Source: Leptodontidium sp. MPI-SDFR-AT-0119
Lineage: Eukaryota > Ascomycota > Leotiomycetes > Helotiales > Leptodontidiaceae
Assembly: GCA_020726505.1 (NCBI GenBank)
Contig: JAHLEZ010000022.1
Span: forward strand, 992,001-1,056,000
Reading direction: 5' to 3'
Length of the DNA stretch: 64,000 nt
Part shown: in pieces, positions 1 to 11,951 of the stretch
Layout of the letters: each line of letters begins with the position of its first letter
Position numbering within the stretch: position 1 is the first letter of the stretch
Program-made: the position numbers and the translations under genes
Notes under the pieces: model-generated
The model's input: the letters and a program-made list of their open reading frames with translations, nothing else
What the model was told of the DNA's origin: nothing
Databases searched by the model: none

Positions 1-2781
1 TTCTGTATGCTATCTTCGAGTTAAATCCAACTTCGTGACCAAACCCCCTTCTGTTAATGACCCGGCTGACTGGCATAACATGACACGCAATAGACAATCC
101 ATTCGAATACCTCGATCATCCCCTGTCCCTTCGAACCCGACTTCTCGTCTCCAAAGCACTCGAATCCCTACCCTACCGTCGAAACGATACCGCCTCACCG
201 TCCATAATCTTCCTCTTGCAGTCATACTCCGCGAGCATTCCCGTCAGGCATACTGTACCCATCAAGTCAAGTCTGTTAAGTCCCTCATTAGCTTTCGAAG
301 CGCTGAGGGCCCTAGATTTTCTTGTTTTGCTGCAAGCCGACGTCCTCCGAAGAAACTCGTCGAACTACAACACAGTCGCGTGCTTGCGGATGTAGCGCAG
401 CAAGACACAGCACAATAGCTGGTAACAGTGAAATGCTCCCACGGCCCTTGCGAACTCCCTGAGATGTTCTTCTGGTCCTCGGAAGTGTTTCCTGAATCTA
501 GGACGAATCTGCTTCAACGGACGAAGCTCTTCCGAACAACAACCCAGGAGGAGAAGAGATGAACATAAGGAATAAACGGCGGCTGTCTTGGAGCTACAGT
601 TACTATTCGAGGTAATGAGGTATGGTCGACTTGACAAGAGACCGAATCATACCTGACTTCTGTGGCCACGGCAGTCAAGTCCATTTCTTTCGAGTCTTGG
701 ACACATCTTGAAGTTTGAGGATCTTGCTCAACGAACATCAAGTGATCAGAAGCTTAGTTGGATTCACTCTGTACTAGGTTGTATTGGATTTTATGCGTTG
801 TTTCTTGCTTTGCTTGCGAAGCTCTGCAATCTCTGGTTTAACTACAAACTCAAGCCTATCGGCAATGGTCTCTGAAGCAAAACTTTGCCTTTTGCGAAAG
901 CATTTGCAGCTCAATGACATTCGTATCTGTCTCACTGTTCTACTAGCCAATTTTTAGAGCCTGCGAAGGCCAGGGAGGGAGTATAGATAGTAGTCTATTG
1001 TTTATTGAGGAAGGTATCCTCGCGCCAACTTTGCGATCAGTGGCCTGCTTCTGATCATATCCCTGATTTCATTGATGACTTGATCAACAATGTTCTCCCA
1101 ATCATGGTCTCCACATTGTCATAATCTCTTCACTGCCTCTAAATTTCCTGCGCTAGTCCATCACTTTTCAATTCGGCGCGACGGCGACTCCGTCTGAATT
1201 CCTGGAAGCCAGGGGTAGTTTAGTGACTGGACATTAATCTATTCATTCCGAACTTGATTCTCCACTCTTATAAATACACCCACTTCGTATATCTCTAATA
1301 TCGCACCTCTTCCAATTATTCACTTCCGAAGAAGCCCAGGAAACTCCAGGCATCAACGAGGCACCAAAACCTCCCCCCTATTCCTGCTCATGCAGCTAGC
1401 CGCATAGCCGAATTTAAGCGGGGGGAGGCCACAACAGCGGCCACGGCGACCATATCAAAGACCTGCCTACTTACAGGGAATTGAATCCTGTAGCTGAAAA
1501 GACGGCGTGTCCGTCATTGTGGTCTCTGATCTGCAACCGCGGCACCGCCGCTAGAAATCTGCCTTGCCGGCCCTTTTTCATGACTCCTTCCTTCCCTTCA
1601 CTCCTTATGTATGGTGACGCATAATTCAAGGCAGCAGGACTTCAGCTGTAAACTCAATATCTGTGATGAAATGGCACGGTTCTATAGTCCCTGGAAATGT
1701 ATTTGATTGTTTTTTTCCTTTTTTTTTTCTTCGCAGAGATGGCCTCGCCGCCTGATGTTGACAAGTGTTGACAAAGTTTCGGTTCCTCCGACTGGTGCCT
1801 TTGGTGCTACATATGCAGCTCGTTACATTGGTCTTGACGAGTAAGTGGGAGGGCAAGAGAGGAAGTTATGTTTGGAATGTATAAATGGATTTGCACAGCC
1901 CGATACTAGATGCTCGATACTTGACTTGACTTTAGAGTTGCGGCGCTGCATCGTTTAGGCTAATGTCCTCTGTCCTGGAGAGGGTCAAGTGATTGACTGG
2001 GTCTTGCTGAAGACACCTACGTGAGTATGAGAGGGATTTGAAATTAGGGAGACACAGTTGTGGAATCAGATAGCTGAAACTTGTTAACAAAGCTGCAGTT
2101 TATCGTGCATTGTGAAGGGCCGAGATATGAATTTCTTGGCTGGTAGATTTACAGCTAGGTGTCCGTGACGAAAGGGGCAGAACACACCAGAGCCAATATC
2201 GGATTGATGCCGCCGAAGTAAATACCAATTAACCAGGTAGTTATCAATTAGACTAAATCGAACACTCGCAAAGACAAAAATACCACGAGAATCGTGCCAC
2301 TTAAAATGTACCCCAACAAAACAATTTGCTTTGGGACAGGGGTTCTGACATGTCTAACCCATTGTGGTTTTGTTGAAGAGCCTTGTTCTGTTAGACATAG
2401 TATTGGCTACAATAGTCCATATTTCGTTGCATCTATTCGGGCCAATTTGAAGTGGCAGTCACCCAGTTACTGCCCGAGTCGTGGGGTGGTGAGTCAATGA
2501 CGGAGATTGTTTACTTTGCAATCATGAAAGGCGAAAACTTGGTCTCTGTTGATTAGCATTAAAATGAAAGCCTTTTCTATGCATGAAGAGACTCTTTATT
2601 TTTATCATTTATCTATGAGAGAAATATGGTTGGCCGCCACCATGAAATCAATTCAAATCATTAATTCTGAACACCTGCAACTCATCACCCACAGTGGTTT
2701 GAACTTCATTTCGGAACTCGTTGAATTAGTAAGTCAAGGCAAGCAGTGGCACATTCCCATTTTCTGGTCCGATTGCCGATA
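1..2781. other. Intergenic, no gene recognised
   Basis: No reading frame here has the length, composition or motifs of a gene. The open frames in the first 750 bases are short, overlap on both strands and resemble no family I know. A TATA-like element (cttataaatacaccc) lies near 1268-1282 on the plus strand, followed by A/C-rich leader-like sequence to about 1375, but no convincing coding frame follows. Poly-T and A/T-rich patches near 1705-1730 look like ordinary spacer. The right part is the 3' flank of the methyltransferase gene. Confidence 0.5.
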
Positions 2782-3708
2782 CTAGGTCTTTCTCTGTCGA
2801 GCAGATCCATCATCCCCAACCTCCTTACTCTCCAAAGGCTTCGTCGCAGAAACCGCAACATATCGCCAATATTTCCTCCCAATGTATCCCTCAACGCCCG
2901 CAACCGTATTAACAAACCGTCTCTGCATCCAAAAAATCCTAACAAACAAATACGGCACAAAACCCAGAACGAAGAACAGCCTCATCATCGGCGTGATATT
3001 GACGCTCAAATCCTCAACGACGACATTCTCAAACCCAGCATCCTCCAGCATCCGCGGCAGAACACCTTTCTCAAACAAAGCATTCGATGGCATCGCAGCA
3101 TACTTGTTGATCTGATCCAGATGACTTCTCAGGTATTCCGGTGCCGTCTCCGAGCTGTCATGGTCATACTCGTAAAGAGCAAGTCGGCCGCCCGGCTTGA
3201 GGACGCGGAAGAACTCGCTCAGTGCTTGTTCCGGATCCGTAGCGTGGACGAATGTTTCCATCGTATACGCTCCATCGAACGCATCATTCTGAAAAAATTC
3301 TAGGTGGTGATAGTCCATCTTTCGTACTGTGATGACATCGTCAAGCCCTCGTGCTTTGACATTCCGCTTTGCCTTCTCAATGTGGTGGTCTACTACATCG
3401 ATGCCATGGACTCTCAACCCTTTCGCTGCCATATGGATAGCGACATGGCCGACTCCACATCCAGCATCTAGAATCAGAGAATCTTTCTCAAGACCTAGTG
3501 TATTGAATAAGTGATCCTCCATTGCGCGGAGAGCTCGGCTGATGGGGAAAGGCCATGAGGTAGCTTTTTCGTAGAATCCAAAATGTCGAGTCCCACCTAG
3601 AACGAGATGGTAGCCGATACGTGACTCGAGAGATGTGTAGTAGCCTTGAAGAGATTTGTTGGTGTTGATGTGAGGCGCTTCACCTTCGCGTCCGGATGCC
3701 ATGGCCAT
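2782..3708 (-). CDS. SAM-dependent methyltransferase, sterol 24-C-methyltransferase-like
   Basis: The product transfers a methyl group from S-adenosylmethionine; the acceptor is unknown. It is intronless and about 308 aa from the Met at 3708, which has a good context; a second Met follows two codons later. The frame stays open to 3891, but that upstream part is leader-like, so I chose the later start. Motif I is clear (ILDAGCGVGHVAIHMA), followed by the acidic end of strand 2 (GIDVVDHHIEKAK), a central YTMETFVHATD and a post-motif LKPGGRLALYEYD, as in Erg6-type enzymes. The C-terminal third has a hydrophobic stretch (MRLFFVLGFVPYLFVRIFW) that could bind a membrane, then a GYIGRKYWRY tail shared with fungal Erg6-like proteins. 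It is shorter than true Erg6 (about 375 aa) and lacks its N-terminus, so a paralogue acting on a sterol, triterpene or other lipid is more likely. The neighbours do not suggest a pathway. Confidence 0.8.
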   Translation of the reverse strand: MAMASGREGEAPHINTNKSLQGYYTSLESRIGYHLVLGGTRHFGFYEKATSWPFPISRALRAMEDHLFNTLGLEKDSLILDAGCGVGHVAIHMAAKGLRVHGIDVVDHHIEKAKRNVKARGLDDVITVRKMDYHHLEFFQNDAFDGAYTMETFVHATDPEQALSEFFRVLKPGGRLALYEYDHDSSETAPEYLRSHLDQINKYAAMPSNALFEKGVLPRMLEDAGFENVVVEDLSVNITPMMRLFFVLGFVPYLFVRIFWMQRRFVNTVAGVEGYIGRKYWRYVAVSATKPLESKEVGDDGSARQRKT

Positions 3709-5280
3709 GTTGACGTTTGCGTTCGGACAGTTCGGGATCGTTATTTGGTGAGGTACGGCCCGAGATAGGACAATGCGGTATGCAATTTCGGAATATCTGA
3801 GATAATGAAATGCGGTAGAGAGTATGACAGGTAATCTGGGGTGTTCGAACCTATCGGGAAGGTGTGAGGAGGTGGGAGAGTTGATGGACAATTAAGCTTT
3901 AAGGTTATTTTTAGCGAGGATGACGTTGTTGAGGCAAGTGGTAACAAGGGAAGGGGTTATGGATTTGTCCTCTAGGACAGAGAGATTGATGTATCATTAA
4001 ACGCTCTGATGTTAATTGGCGGGATGTAAATAACATCATCCTTGCTTTGGCAATATCGATCCCTTTTCAACTACTTATTCCCTTTCGTACTTTCTCCTCC
4101 CCCTTTTAATCGCGACCCTTGCCTCAAAACTTCCCCCTGCCGGCCGTCCCATGTGTCGATCGACAGTAAATCTTTCTTGCAGAAACGACAGACGATCTGT
4201 AGGAAATAGACGCGTATATGAATGTTGGAAATCGACGCTATATTTAGACCTGAGATATTTTGTTTGTATGTTTTTAGTAAAGGCATAATTGCCGCCGTGC
4301 ACAGCTAGAAAAAAAAAATAACAGTTCATGCGGCGTGCTTTGGGGACGGTTGCTATTTGAAATTGTCTGCACATCTTCACTCATTTGGAGCTTATTAGAT
4401 ATCTATATAGAGTCAAAACACAGACAGTAAATTTCCAATTTCTGTAGAGTAGGTTTCCGCATCTTCCAATAGACAATTAGCCGCCATCCCCCTCATCTCA
4501 CTTTACCCCACACCCCATTTGGATAGACTCACCTTCCCATCTCACCCCACGCACCACTCACCACCCCTCTAACCATCTAACCCTATATCTCTCCAAAAGC
4601 ACCGAGCAAACCCTTTACCATATCCATATCACCCGCCCAATTACAACAACCACCACTCCTCTCCTCCCTTCCCTCCCTTCCTCATGCAAACTTTAACTCG
4701 TCTACTTCCTCGATGCTCGCGACGGCGTCAAATGGCACACCCGCGTCAAGTATATGGAGCACTGCATGCGTTACCGAGATATCTAATTCCTATTCTCCCA
4801 CTCGAAGCTCGGATGTTGAAGCCAATGTACGAGCAACTTAGAATAGGGGAGCACAAAGCTCGTTCTTCTGGCGATCCAAAAACTACAAGGCTTCTGATAC
4901 GCGCCCGTTGCAAGTGAGTTGGGTGAATTTCTGATCACTTTAGGTGGAGGAGTTTATGAATTGAGTGGACTGTAAAGCTTAATTTCTTATTGAAAGCTGG
5001 AAATTGATTTTTGGGAGCAAGAAAGCAAAAGGCGCAGCCCGTTTTCGAGGCATAATTCGAGCACGATGATGGGTTGGAATTGGATTGGGACGATCAAAGT
5101 TAGGAAACATGGACAAGGTATGAGGGGACTCGACGTATTGACATTGCTACACTAAGAGTATCCAACTAAATCATCAAGTTCTTCATTCCCCTCTCACTGA
5201 TGTAATTTGCCATTTCTAGTCACATTCTCCATCTATCTCCATAGCTAGATCTCAACATCACCCTCAACTGATCTAGATAT
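3709..5280. other. Intergenic with a possible small transcription unit
   Basis: This is the 5' flank of the methyltransferase (minus strand) and the 3' flank of the permease. A TATA-like tatctatatag at about 4398-4408 on the plus strand is followed by a long C/T-rich leader (about 4480-4680) ending in an ATG at 4684. That ATG opens a 77-codon frame (4684-4917) with no recognisable domain. Another frame in the same stretch is Ser/Thr-rich. The leader style resembles real fungal 5' UTRs, but I cannot support a gene. Confidence 0.35.
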
Positions 5281-7256
5281 CTACTCATCCGCATTGATAT
5301 CGACAACAGTCTTCTTCCACTTGCGAGCAGGGACACGACGCTTGAACAAGATGTCAATCTCGCGGTACGAGCGATTCTTCATCTCAGGAAGGTAGAAGTA
5401 AGCCGTGAGCAAGCAGAGGAAGCCAGTAGCTCCCCAGACGAAACCGCACTTGCCGCCAAGGTTTCCACCCTACAGAATGTTAGCAATGTGCCACTGGTAT
5501 TGTATTTGGGGTAAGGGAGTCTTACAGTTGGGTTCAGCATGTAACTTCCCAAGAAAATGCAAGGTATTTCGACGATGTAGTAGGAAGCACGACCCATTCC
5601 GGTGGTGAGAGGTCTGAGTCGGATTGCGGAGGTTTCTCCAATGATAACCCACGATGCGGGGGCGGGACCGAGAGTAAAGAGAACGGAGACGATGAGACCC
5701 AGCGATGCTTGTGCCAGAGACGCAGCATCACCCTTGCCGAAACAAGCTGCGATACCGAGGGCGAACAGTAGGACGGTGTTGACTGCCGAACCCCAGAGGT
5801 AGATGGTACGACGTCCGGCATAGGTAGTGAGCACCCAGGAGAGCATGACGAAGATCATCTGGAGAGCGGAGGTGATAAGACCAAGCGCGAACGCAGTATT
5901 CGTTGAGACACCAGCCTCTGCATCCAAATCAGTATAAACGTTCACTGATCCGGGGATTTTGACTACTCACGCTCAAAGAAGTAGACAGCCTGGTTAGCGA
6001 TCAAATTACCGGTAAGGTTCTGTGCCAGGTAAACACCACACACTATGGCGGTACGGTAGAGGTCAGTGCCCTTGAACAACTCCAAGTGGTTAGGCTCCTT
6101 CTCGGATGTCTCGAGGTCGACAACACGACGCATCATGGCAACAGTCTCCTCAGGCTTCAATCTTGACCTGCGTCCTAGGCGACCGATGGAATGAGCAGCC
6201 TCTTCAAGACGACCCTTTCGTACGAGCCACCATGGCGACTCAGGAGCACAGAAGATGAGAATGGCGAGTGGGGTAGGGAACAACCATTGCAAGGCAATAG
6301 GGATTCTAGTCAATCATTGTCAGCAAAAGCAGTTTTGAATTTTGGCAAGGACGTACCTATAGGCGTCCTCGTGCAGCACGCCGTTGTAGTGGTAGGTAAC
6401 GCCACCAACGATGATACTACCGATCGCCCAGAACATCTGCAGCATTTGGGTAGCTGGGGCTCTCAGCCTCAAAGGCACGATCTCGGAGCAGTAGGCCGGT
6501 GCATTTGCAATGAAGATACCCCATGGCATACCCTCAAGAATCTGGGCCGCGAACATGACTGGGAGCGATTTGGCAAAGTAGAAGACGAAGATGAAGGCGT
6601 TCAAAGCCATCAGGCCTGTCAAGGTTGCATAACGGTAACCGATGCGACTGGTAAGAGGTCCAGCAAGAAAGACACCGATAAGTGCGCCCAGCTGTTTTTG
6701 ACTAGTTAGCAATGGTTCTCTTCCAACTCCCTGGCGAGATCTGATCTTCGCCAGGAACTGACTTCCAAGAAATGAAAGCAAAGTAGGGCAGGAGTAACTC
6801 TCACCTGACCAGACACTTGGAGTGCCGACTGCCACTTCGTCTCAATGACCCAGTCGTCGCCATGAGGAATTCCATATTCTTTTTTGAACTGAGGTAGGGC
6901 GACGAAATTGCCCATAAGGAAGACATCGTAGGATTCCATAATCTGAAGATCAAACAAATTCTTAGCTGCGTTTCTTCTTCCAAAGATCGGATTGCAAACG
7001 AGGAAAGGCAACCTACAATGGTGCAGGACATGACGAAAGCCCAAAAGGTAGCCATGGGATATGCCTTCACTGCCTCGATCACTCCCATGTTGTGCTCTGC
7101 ATTCTCTGCCTCGATGGCATCCGCCTTGAAATCGGATGTCTTCGCCTTCTCGTCAAGGTCGTAGGCATGTTCCTGTTGCTCCTCTTGGGAGTAGGCCTTC
7201 TCGACCTCGACGTCTTGGGCACCGCCCGTCTTGGAATGGGTGACAGGATCGCTCAT
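5281..7256 (-). CDS. MFS sugar permease, alpha-glucoside/maltose transporter type
   Basis: This is a plasma-membrane sugar:H+ symporter of the major facilitator sugar-porter family. Six exons read 7256-7017, 6942-6805, 6691-6357, 6305-5971, 5917-5526 and 5469-5281. All junctions are GT...AG and phase-consistent, giving 542 aa with about 12 membrane helices. The N-terminal 60 residues are acidic and cytosolic. Family marks include SRIGYR in the helix 2-3 loop, PAYCSEIVP in helix 4, PESPWWLVRKGR after helix 6, YFFEQAG in helix 7, GETSAIRLR in the helix 8-9 loop, and the terminal PEMKNRSYREID. PESPWWLVRKGR and FEQAG are typical of fungal maltose/alpha-glucoside permeases of the MAL31 type. Hexose or other oligosaccharide transport remains possible, because substrate cannot be read from sequence. 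A consensus TATA box lies about 105 bp upstream. No glucosidase or MAL-type regulator is adjacent. Confidence 0.9.
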
Positions 7257-7358
7257 GGTGGCTGATGCTTGCCTGGATGAGGAAGAAGATGAAGAGGAAT
7301 AGAAGAGGATAGAGGACAAGGAAAGAGAGAGAAAAAAGAAGCACAGGGCAGCCTCTCT

Positions 7359-7369
7359 CCTTTTATATA
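7359..7369 (-). promoter_or_regulatory. TATA box of the sugar permease gene
   Basis: On the minus strand the sequence reads TATATAAAAGG, a near-perfect TATA element about 105 bp upstream of the permease ATG at 7256. It is followed downstream by an A/G-rich leader. A strong TATA fits an inducible gene such as a sugar transporter. The function is inferred from sequence and spacing only. Confidence 0.6.
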
Positions 7370-10300
7370 TTTTTCTCCTCTTTCTTTTCGTATTGTCCCA
7401 CTTCCCACTTCCTAATTCCCACTAGGGAGGTACGAGGTACTTGCTTGCTACTAACGAGGGGACTCCGCCTGGGGATTCACGATAATAGGCGCCGTGGGGG
7501 AGACGTGTGGGGGAGCGCAATTACTGTGTTTGACAGTTTCACGCCTGTGGAGTGGAGATGATCACTGTCCTCCCAAATCCCGCAACTTACTACATGACAC
7601 TTGTGACAGACATGGGCTTCTTACTGGTGCGCATAGAATTAGCACAATCGCTGTACCCAGCACAGTGGATCAGAGGCTGTCGAGCCGCATCTGCTAGATC
7701 CGATCGAGTTGATGAGGCGAAAGCACATGTGAGATAGATGATCTTCCGGTTTCTTCCTTGGTCGAGACTCCTAGACGACTCAGGCGAGAGTGTCCTCAAG
7801 AGACCAAAGAGTAGGCTCCATTCCATGTGGAATAATCGAGTTCCCCCAATAGAAAACCGGGGAGGTGGAGGCGGAGGTGGGCCATCGAAGCAATTCTTCT
7901 CAGAGAACGTTAGCCTCAAAAAAGCGACTGTAACGAGCCTAAGACTTCTCCTAGAAGCTGGACGAGACTACTTCTGGGGCTTAGCATTGCCTAAGCATGG
8001 CTAGAAATGCTTAACTGATGTGATCGAAAAGGAGGCTTTTCTAGAAGGCCTTCTGACAGGCCCGCGTATAACTTTAGCAATTGAGGCTGTCAATTCACTC
8101 GTCTGCATTTGCCAGGGACTCGGCATGTACCCGAAAGCTTGTCCCTCGTGAGAAATCTTAGCCTCTTCTCCACCTTTGAGTTGATCGACTCTCGCACCTC
8201 GGTTTAACTCGGCGTGGTAATAAGCCATGCTAAGCTCTTGAGAGTGGTATGCAGGACGACCTGCTGTAGAAGCGCTTATAGGTTTTCACAAATATCATGT
8301 AGAGCAGCACAGAGAGTCAAATAACAGTGCTCTACGACTCAGGATTTCGGATATCAGTGGCCGGCTTTGCTTGTTTGTGATGAGTGATGCGTAAAGAGTG
8401 CCTACTTTAGGTAGTTGTTCAAGTGATGTGAGGTGGATGATGATTGATGTGTGATGATTGACGGAGATGGAGATGTAAAGTTGCGGGCGTGCGGAGGAAC
8501 TGCAGATGGGGAAGGTGGATTCCGTAGATTTCAACTTTATCAATCATCACCAATTGAAGTGCTTGCTTTGATCTTGTATCAGTCGGGTTCATGCCCGCCG
8601 CCGACGCAAAACCAGCTTGGCAGGGCCGAGAAAACCGCCGTGGCAGGGCAGAGCATGCTGGATGCGATTCATGACCTCCAGCTTCTATGGGGAACGGTGA
8701 CAGCGGGGAGCGGAGAACGGAGAACGAAGCAATCATTTCAAAACACTTCAGAAGATTGCAAAAGAGAACTTGGATTAAAAACTTGAATTTCTTGAAGACA
8801 CATGACATGAAGTGTTATGACATCGTGGCTGTTTTGGTAGTAAAAATTTGAAAGAAAAAAAACAGAGAAAAGTCGCAGTCATGTGACCAAAGCCGACTCG
8901 ACATTTCAGCTCCAAATTCTTCTGAGCTACTTAATGAACACATCGATTTCAGACAGAACGAATAAGACGGTACATTGCTGCAATATCGTGTATCTGGCAG
9001 CTTGAAGCAGCAACTTTGAGGATTTTCATGTAAGTGTGAGCGGCTGAGGGTGAGGCTGGCTGGCAAGCCTGTCAACTCCCTTCACATCACTTAACTCGAT
9101 CGAACGACTACAGTATTATATAGATATTCGCAGTCGATTACAGTCGTCCTACAGTAGACCTGTTACGCGTTTAATGGCATGAGGCTCTCTTGCTGGCATG
9201 TGGATGTCACATCGGAGTTCCGCGACATCAGGCCTACGGCCGAGGGCCAAAATTGCTAGCTGAGCAAAACAAGCTAGTCCCAAGGCAGCGGTCTTCCAGA
9301 ATGTTGCTCTGTCGTCTCTTGGCCTCAGCCATCCGCTTCATCTCAAATTCCACTCTCCATCCATGGATCTCTTGGAAAACTGTCTTGGCTGCAACTGAAT
9401 GCCTGCACTAGCAGGAGCTATCTTCACTACCCTCATTGAAGCTTTCTTTACCTTCCCAAGATTCCGCTAGGCCTTCGCTCCGCTTTCCCGCTTCTCCTTT
9501 ATTTTGATGTCCATGTTCTCCAGTCCCCAGCTTCGACTTTACAGAGAATTGATATTATTTACTTGATCGTTCGTTTCATCTCCTATATCTATCACCTATC
9601 GCCGTCAGTATCGCCGACGGCGTTAATTTTCTGCTCTTTCATGAGCAGGATCTCACTACGCGCTCACATGATGGCGCTGAGTAATCTTGCGCGGATGAGT
9701 AGCTCTCATGGAAGATGCGCGCGCTGTCGGCCGCCACTATCATCCTGATTCGCTGAATGATGATGTTCTGCGTCTCCATGCAAGGATCATCATACCCGAC
9801 CTCCCGAAAGTGGCAGCAGGTCCTGAGCTATTCGTGTTGAACTGCGGGTGAGGCTTGAGCTGTTCTGATTCGATGATCTTTGAGACTCCCAGCAGGAATG
9901 ACGTCGAAATGGGCGTGTGGCCTTCTCGATTCTGTCGACACCTTTGCTGGTGCGGTGTGGCTCCTTGCGAATTGTGTGTGTTGTGTGGTTTTTCTGAAGG
10001 ACAAGCACTTGGTCCTGGCTGTTCCGGCACTTCATGGGCTCGGCCTGACCGCCTCGTTATATCTACCGATTTCAATTGCCATGTATTCCATATGCTGTTG
10101 CCTTGAGCGCCAAAGTGGCTGAAGTCTATTTTGACACTCCAAGCTGTCGGGTCTGCCAAGAGATATGCGACATCTGACTCCAAGGTGCTTGTTCCTTCTC
10201 CATTGAGGAATCGTGGCTTTGCAAAGTCATCCGTATGGTATTCTCATCATGCAATTGTGTTGGATCTCGATAGCTGAGAAAAGTCCTGTACCTCAATTTC

Positions 10301-10448
10301 TTACTCTGTGCTTCCGGGATTGAACTGCAAGCCATCGAAAAGAAATATCATTCGCAACTTGAAGTCTTCACGCGTCTGTACTATGCACTCATTTCAACAA
10401 TCTATAAAAGCGTTGAAAGATGGACCGACAAGAATACTCTACCCCGTA

Positions 10449-10467
10449 CCCCAAAATTGTTTTGGGG
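10449..10467. repeat. Perfect inverted repeat, 8-bp arms
   Basis: CCCCAAAA and TTTTGGGG flank a 3-base spacer (TTG). It lies inside the gene-poor stretch, about 1.5 kb upstream of the Zn2Cys6 regulator gene and 40 bp downstream of a TATA-like tctataaaag. It could be a dimeric protein-binding site or chance. Nothing else in the sequence assigns a function. Confidence 0.6.
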
Positions 10468-11951
10468 CCGGACTGTCTATTTGGTATTGCTTGGAACTTT
10501 ATCTCGTATGCCAGCCAAACAGAACGCTCCTGGCGCTTATACGGCCGCAAACATTCCTGCTTCATTTCTTATGTCAGTGGAGTGTCTCACTCGGCTCTTT
10601 GCCGACTTGTCAGATTGTGTCTATTGCTGGCGGCTACGAGAGGCTGAGGGGAGGTTTGTCGCAAAAATGGCGGGTAGCAGTAAGACTGAGAGCTAGTGCT
10701 TTTATCATCCAAGTTGGAATTTGTGGTATGACTTGGAGAGGGTCTTTGTGCGGACTTGCTTGGCGCGGCCCTGCGTGAAGATCGGAATGGGAAGGCGTGA
10801 AGCCAATTCTGCGGAAATTTTTGATGTACCAATCTGGGCATTAAGGCAAAGGGTGAAAAAAACAGAGACACTGGTGGAGACTTCACCAAGGACTGCACTA
10901 GCGTGAAAGCGTTGGGATGAATCACAACACAGCCCATTATTCATGAATGCAGGTACACCGAGTAAAGATTGAAGTATGCGGGGTCGGTATTGCTTCTCGC
11001 CCGCGGAGAAAGTCGAAAGACATGCAAATCATGAAAGATACTCTACCGTGCCATTGGTATGGTTGGAAGACTGCTTCCAGAAGATCAGGGTCGTTCCGTT
11101 TACAATGCCCCGTAATCATTCGGGTGCAGAAGTTCGCTTAATCCTCACCCACATGGCATAGCTTCCACCCCATCACCAATCCAAAGTTCAGCATGCGGGA
11201 TCCCGCTCCTCGGGATTTGATAGTCTCACTGCCTCGATGGCAAAATATCGCCGCACGAGCTCCGATGGACATCGTGGTCAGCCCAATCACTCTAATTACA
11301 GCGAGTTCAAGGAATGCTAGCATTAACTGTGTGGGAATGTTTTGTAAGCTTTCCCTTTTCAGGAGCCGAACCCGAGCGGTGGTGGACCTGAGGTGAACAA
11401 CACACCGCAAAAACTGCTACTTTAGATGCATAGTTTTTGCCTTCCAAATATGCAAGCCACTCGACAAATAACGCAGGGTTGCGCAAGCAGCCATGCGTCA
11501 ATCGATGCCAGTTTAAGGCTGAAGAACGTCAAGGGCGTGGCCTGCGGTTTTGATTTGCAAAAGGGCTGTGACAAGTCTTGTCTCCCACATAAACGGGTCG
11601 CTAGGATCAATAGAGTCGATTCTAAGAAGGTTATTTATGAAAGTCAGCACTGGTCTCGACCTCTAGCCCATGTGCTGACAGAATGCTGTGCTGACCGCAA
11701 TCAGGACCGGGGTTCCTAATTGGAGGTAGCGCAGTATTTGACCCACAACCCCCGTTGGAGCCATGGGGCAATGGTATATCTCTAGCTCTCGTCTCTTACG
11801 ATATATTTCAATTGTCAAACAGTTTCCATCTGTTAACCATCTTCTTACCATCAAAAGCTTTCCCTGGAACGATAGCTTTTGTCTGGGCAGAGAAGGTCCG
11901 CTTAGTGAGACTACACGAAAGTAATCACCCGACAACCCTACAACTGCCAAT

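Larger units (their letters stand above)
7257..11951. other. Long gene-poor stretch
   Basis: Apart from the permease promoter at the left end and the leader of the Zn2Cys6 gene at the right, I recognise no gene in about 4.7 kb. Many short frames are open on both strands (for example 9740-10183 minus, 10308-10778 plus, 11663-11974 minus), but none carries a family motif or a consistent splice model. A 48-codon frame at 9708-9851 plus reads smoothly, but it has no support upstream. A TATA-like tctataaaag at 10401-10410 precedes short open frames without a recognisable product. A perfect 19-bp palindrome lies at 10449-10467. No terminal repeats or transposase signatures were seen, so an old decayed element is possible but not shown. 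Confidence 0.4.

Noticed and set aside
2782..7256. Secondary-metabolite cluster (methyltransferase, transporter, regulator, MDR, ALDH, AsaB-like)
   Set aside because: No backbone synthase or P450 is present. The candidate genes are spread over 52 kb and interrupted by housekeeping genes such as KAP120, Cactin and RTC1.
9708..9851. A 48-codon plus-strand frame that reads smoothly
   Set aside because: An in-frame TGA lies just upstream, there is no splice acceptor of good quality, and no known motif. Similar smooth frames occur by chance in this region.
7257..11951. A RIP-inactivated transposon filling the gap
   Set aside because: I saw no terminal repeats, target duplications, reverse transcriptase or transposase motifs, and no strong A/T bias. 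A RIP-index scan and repeat search would be needed.
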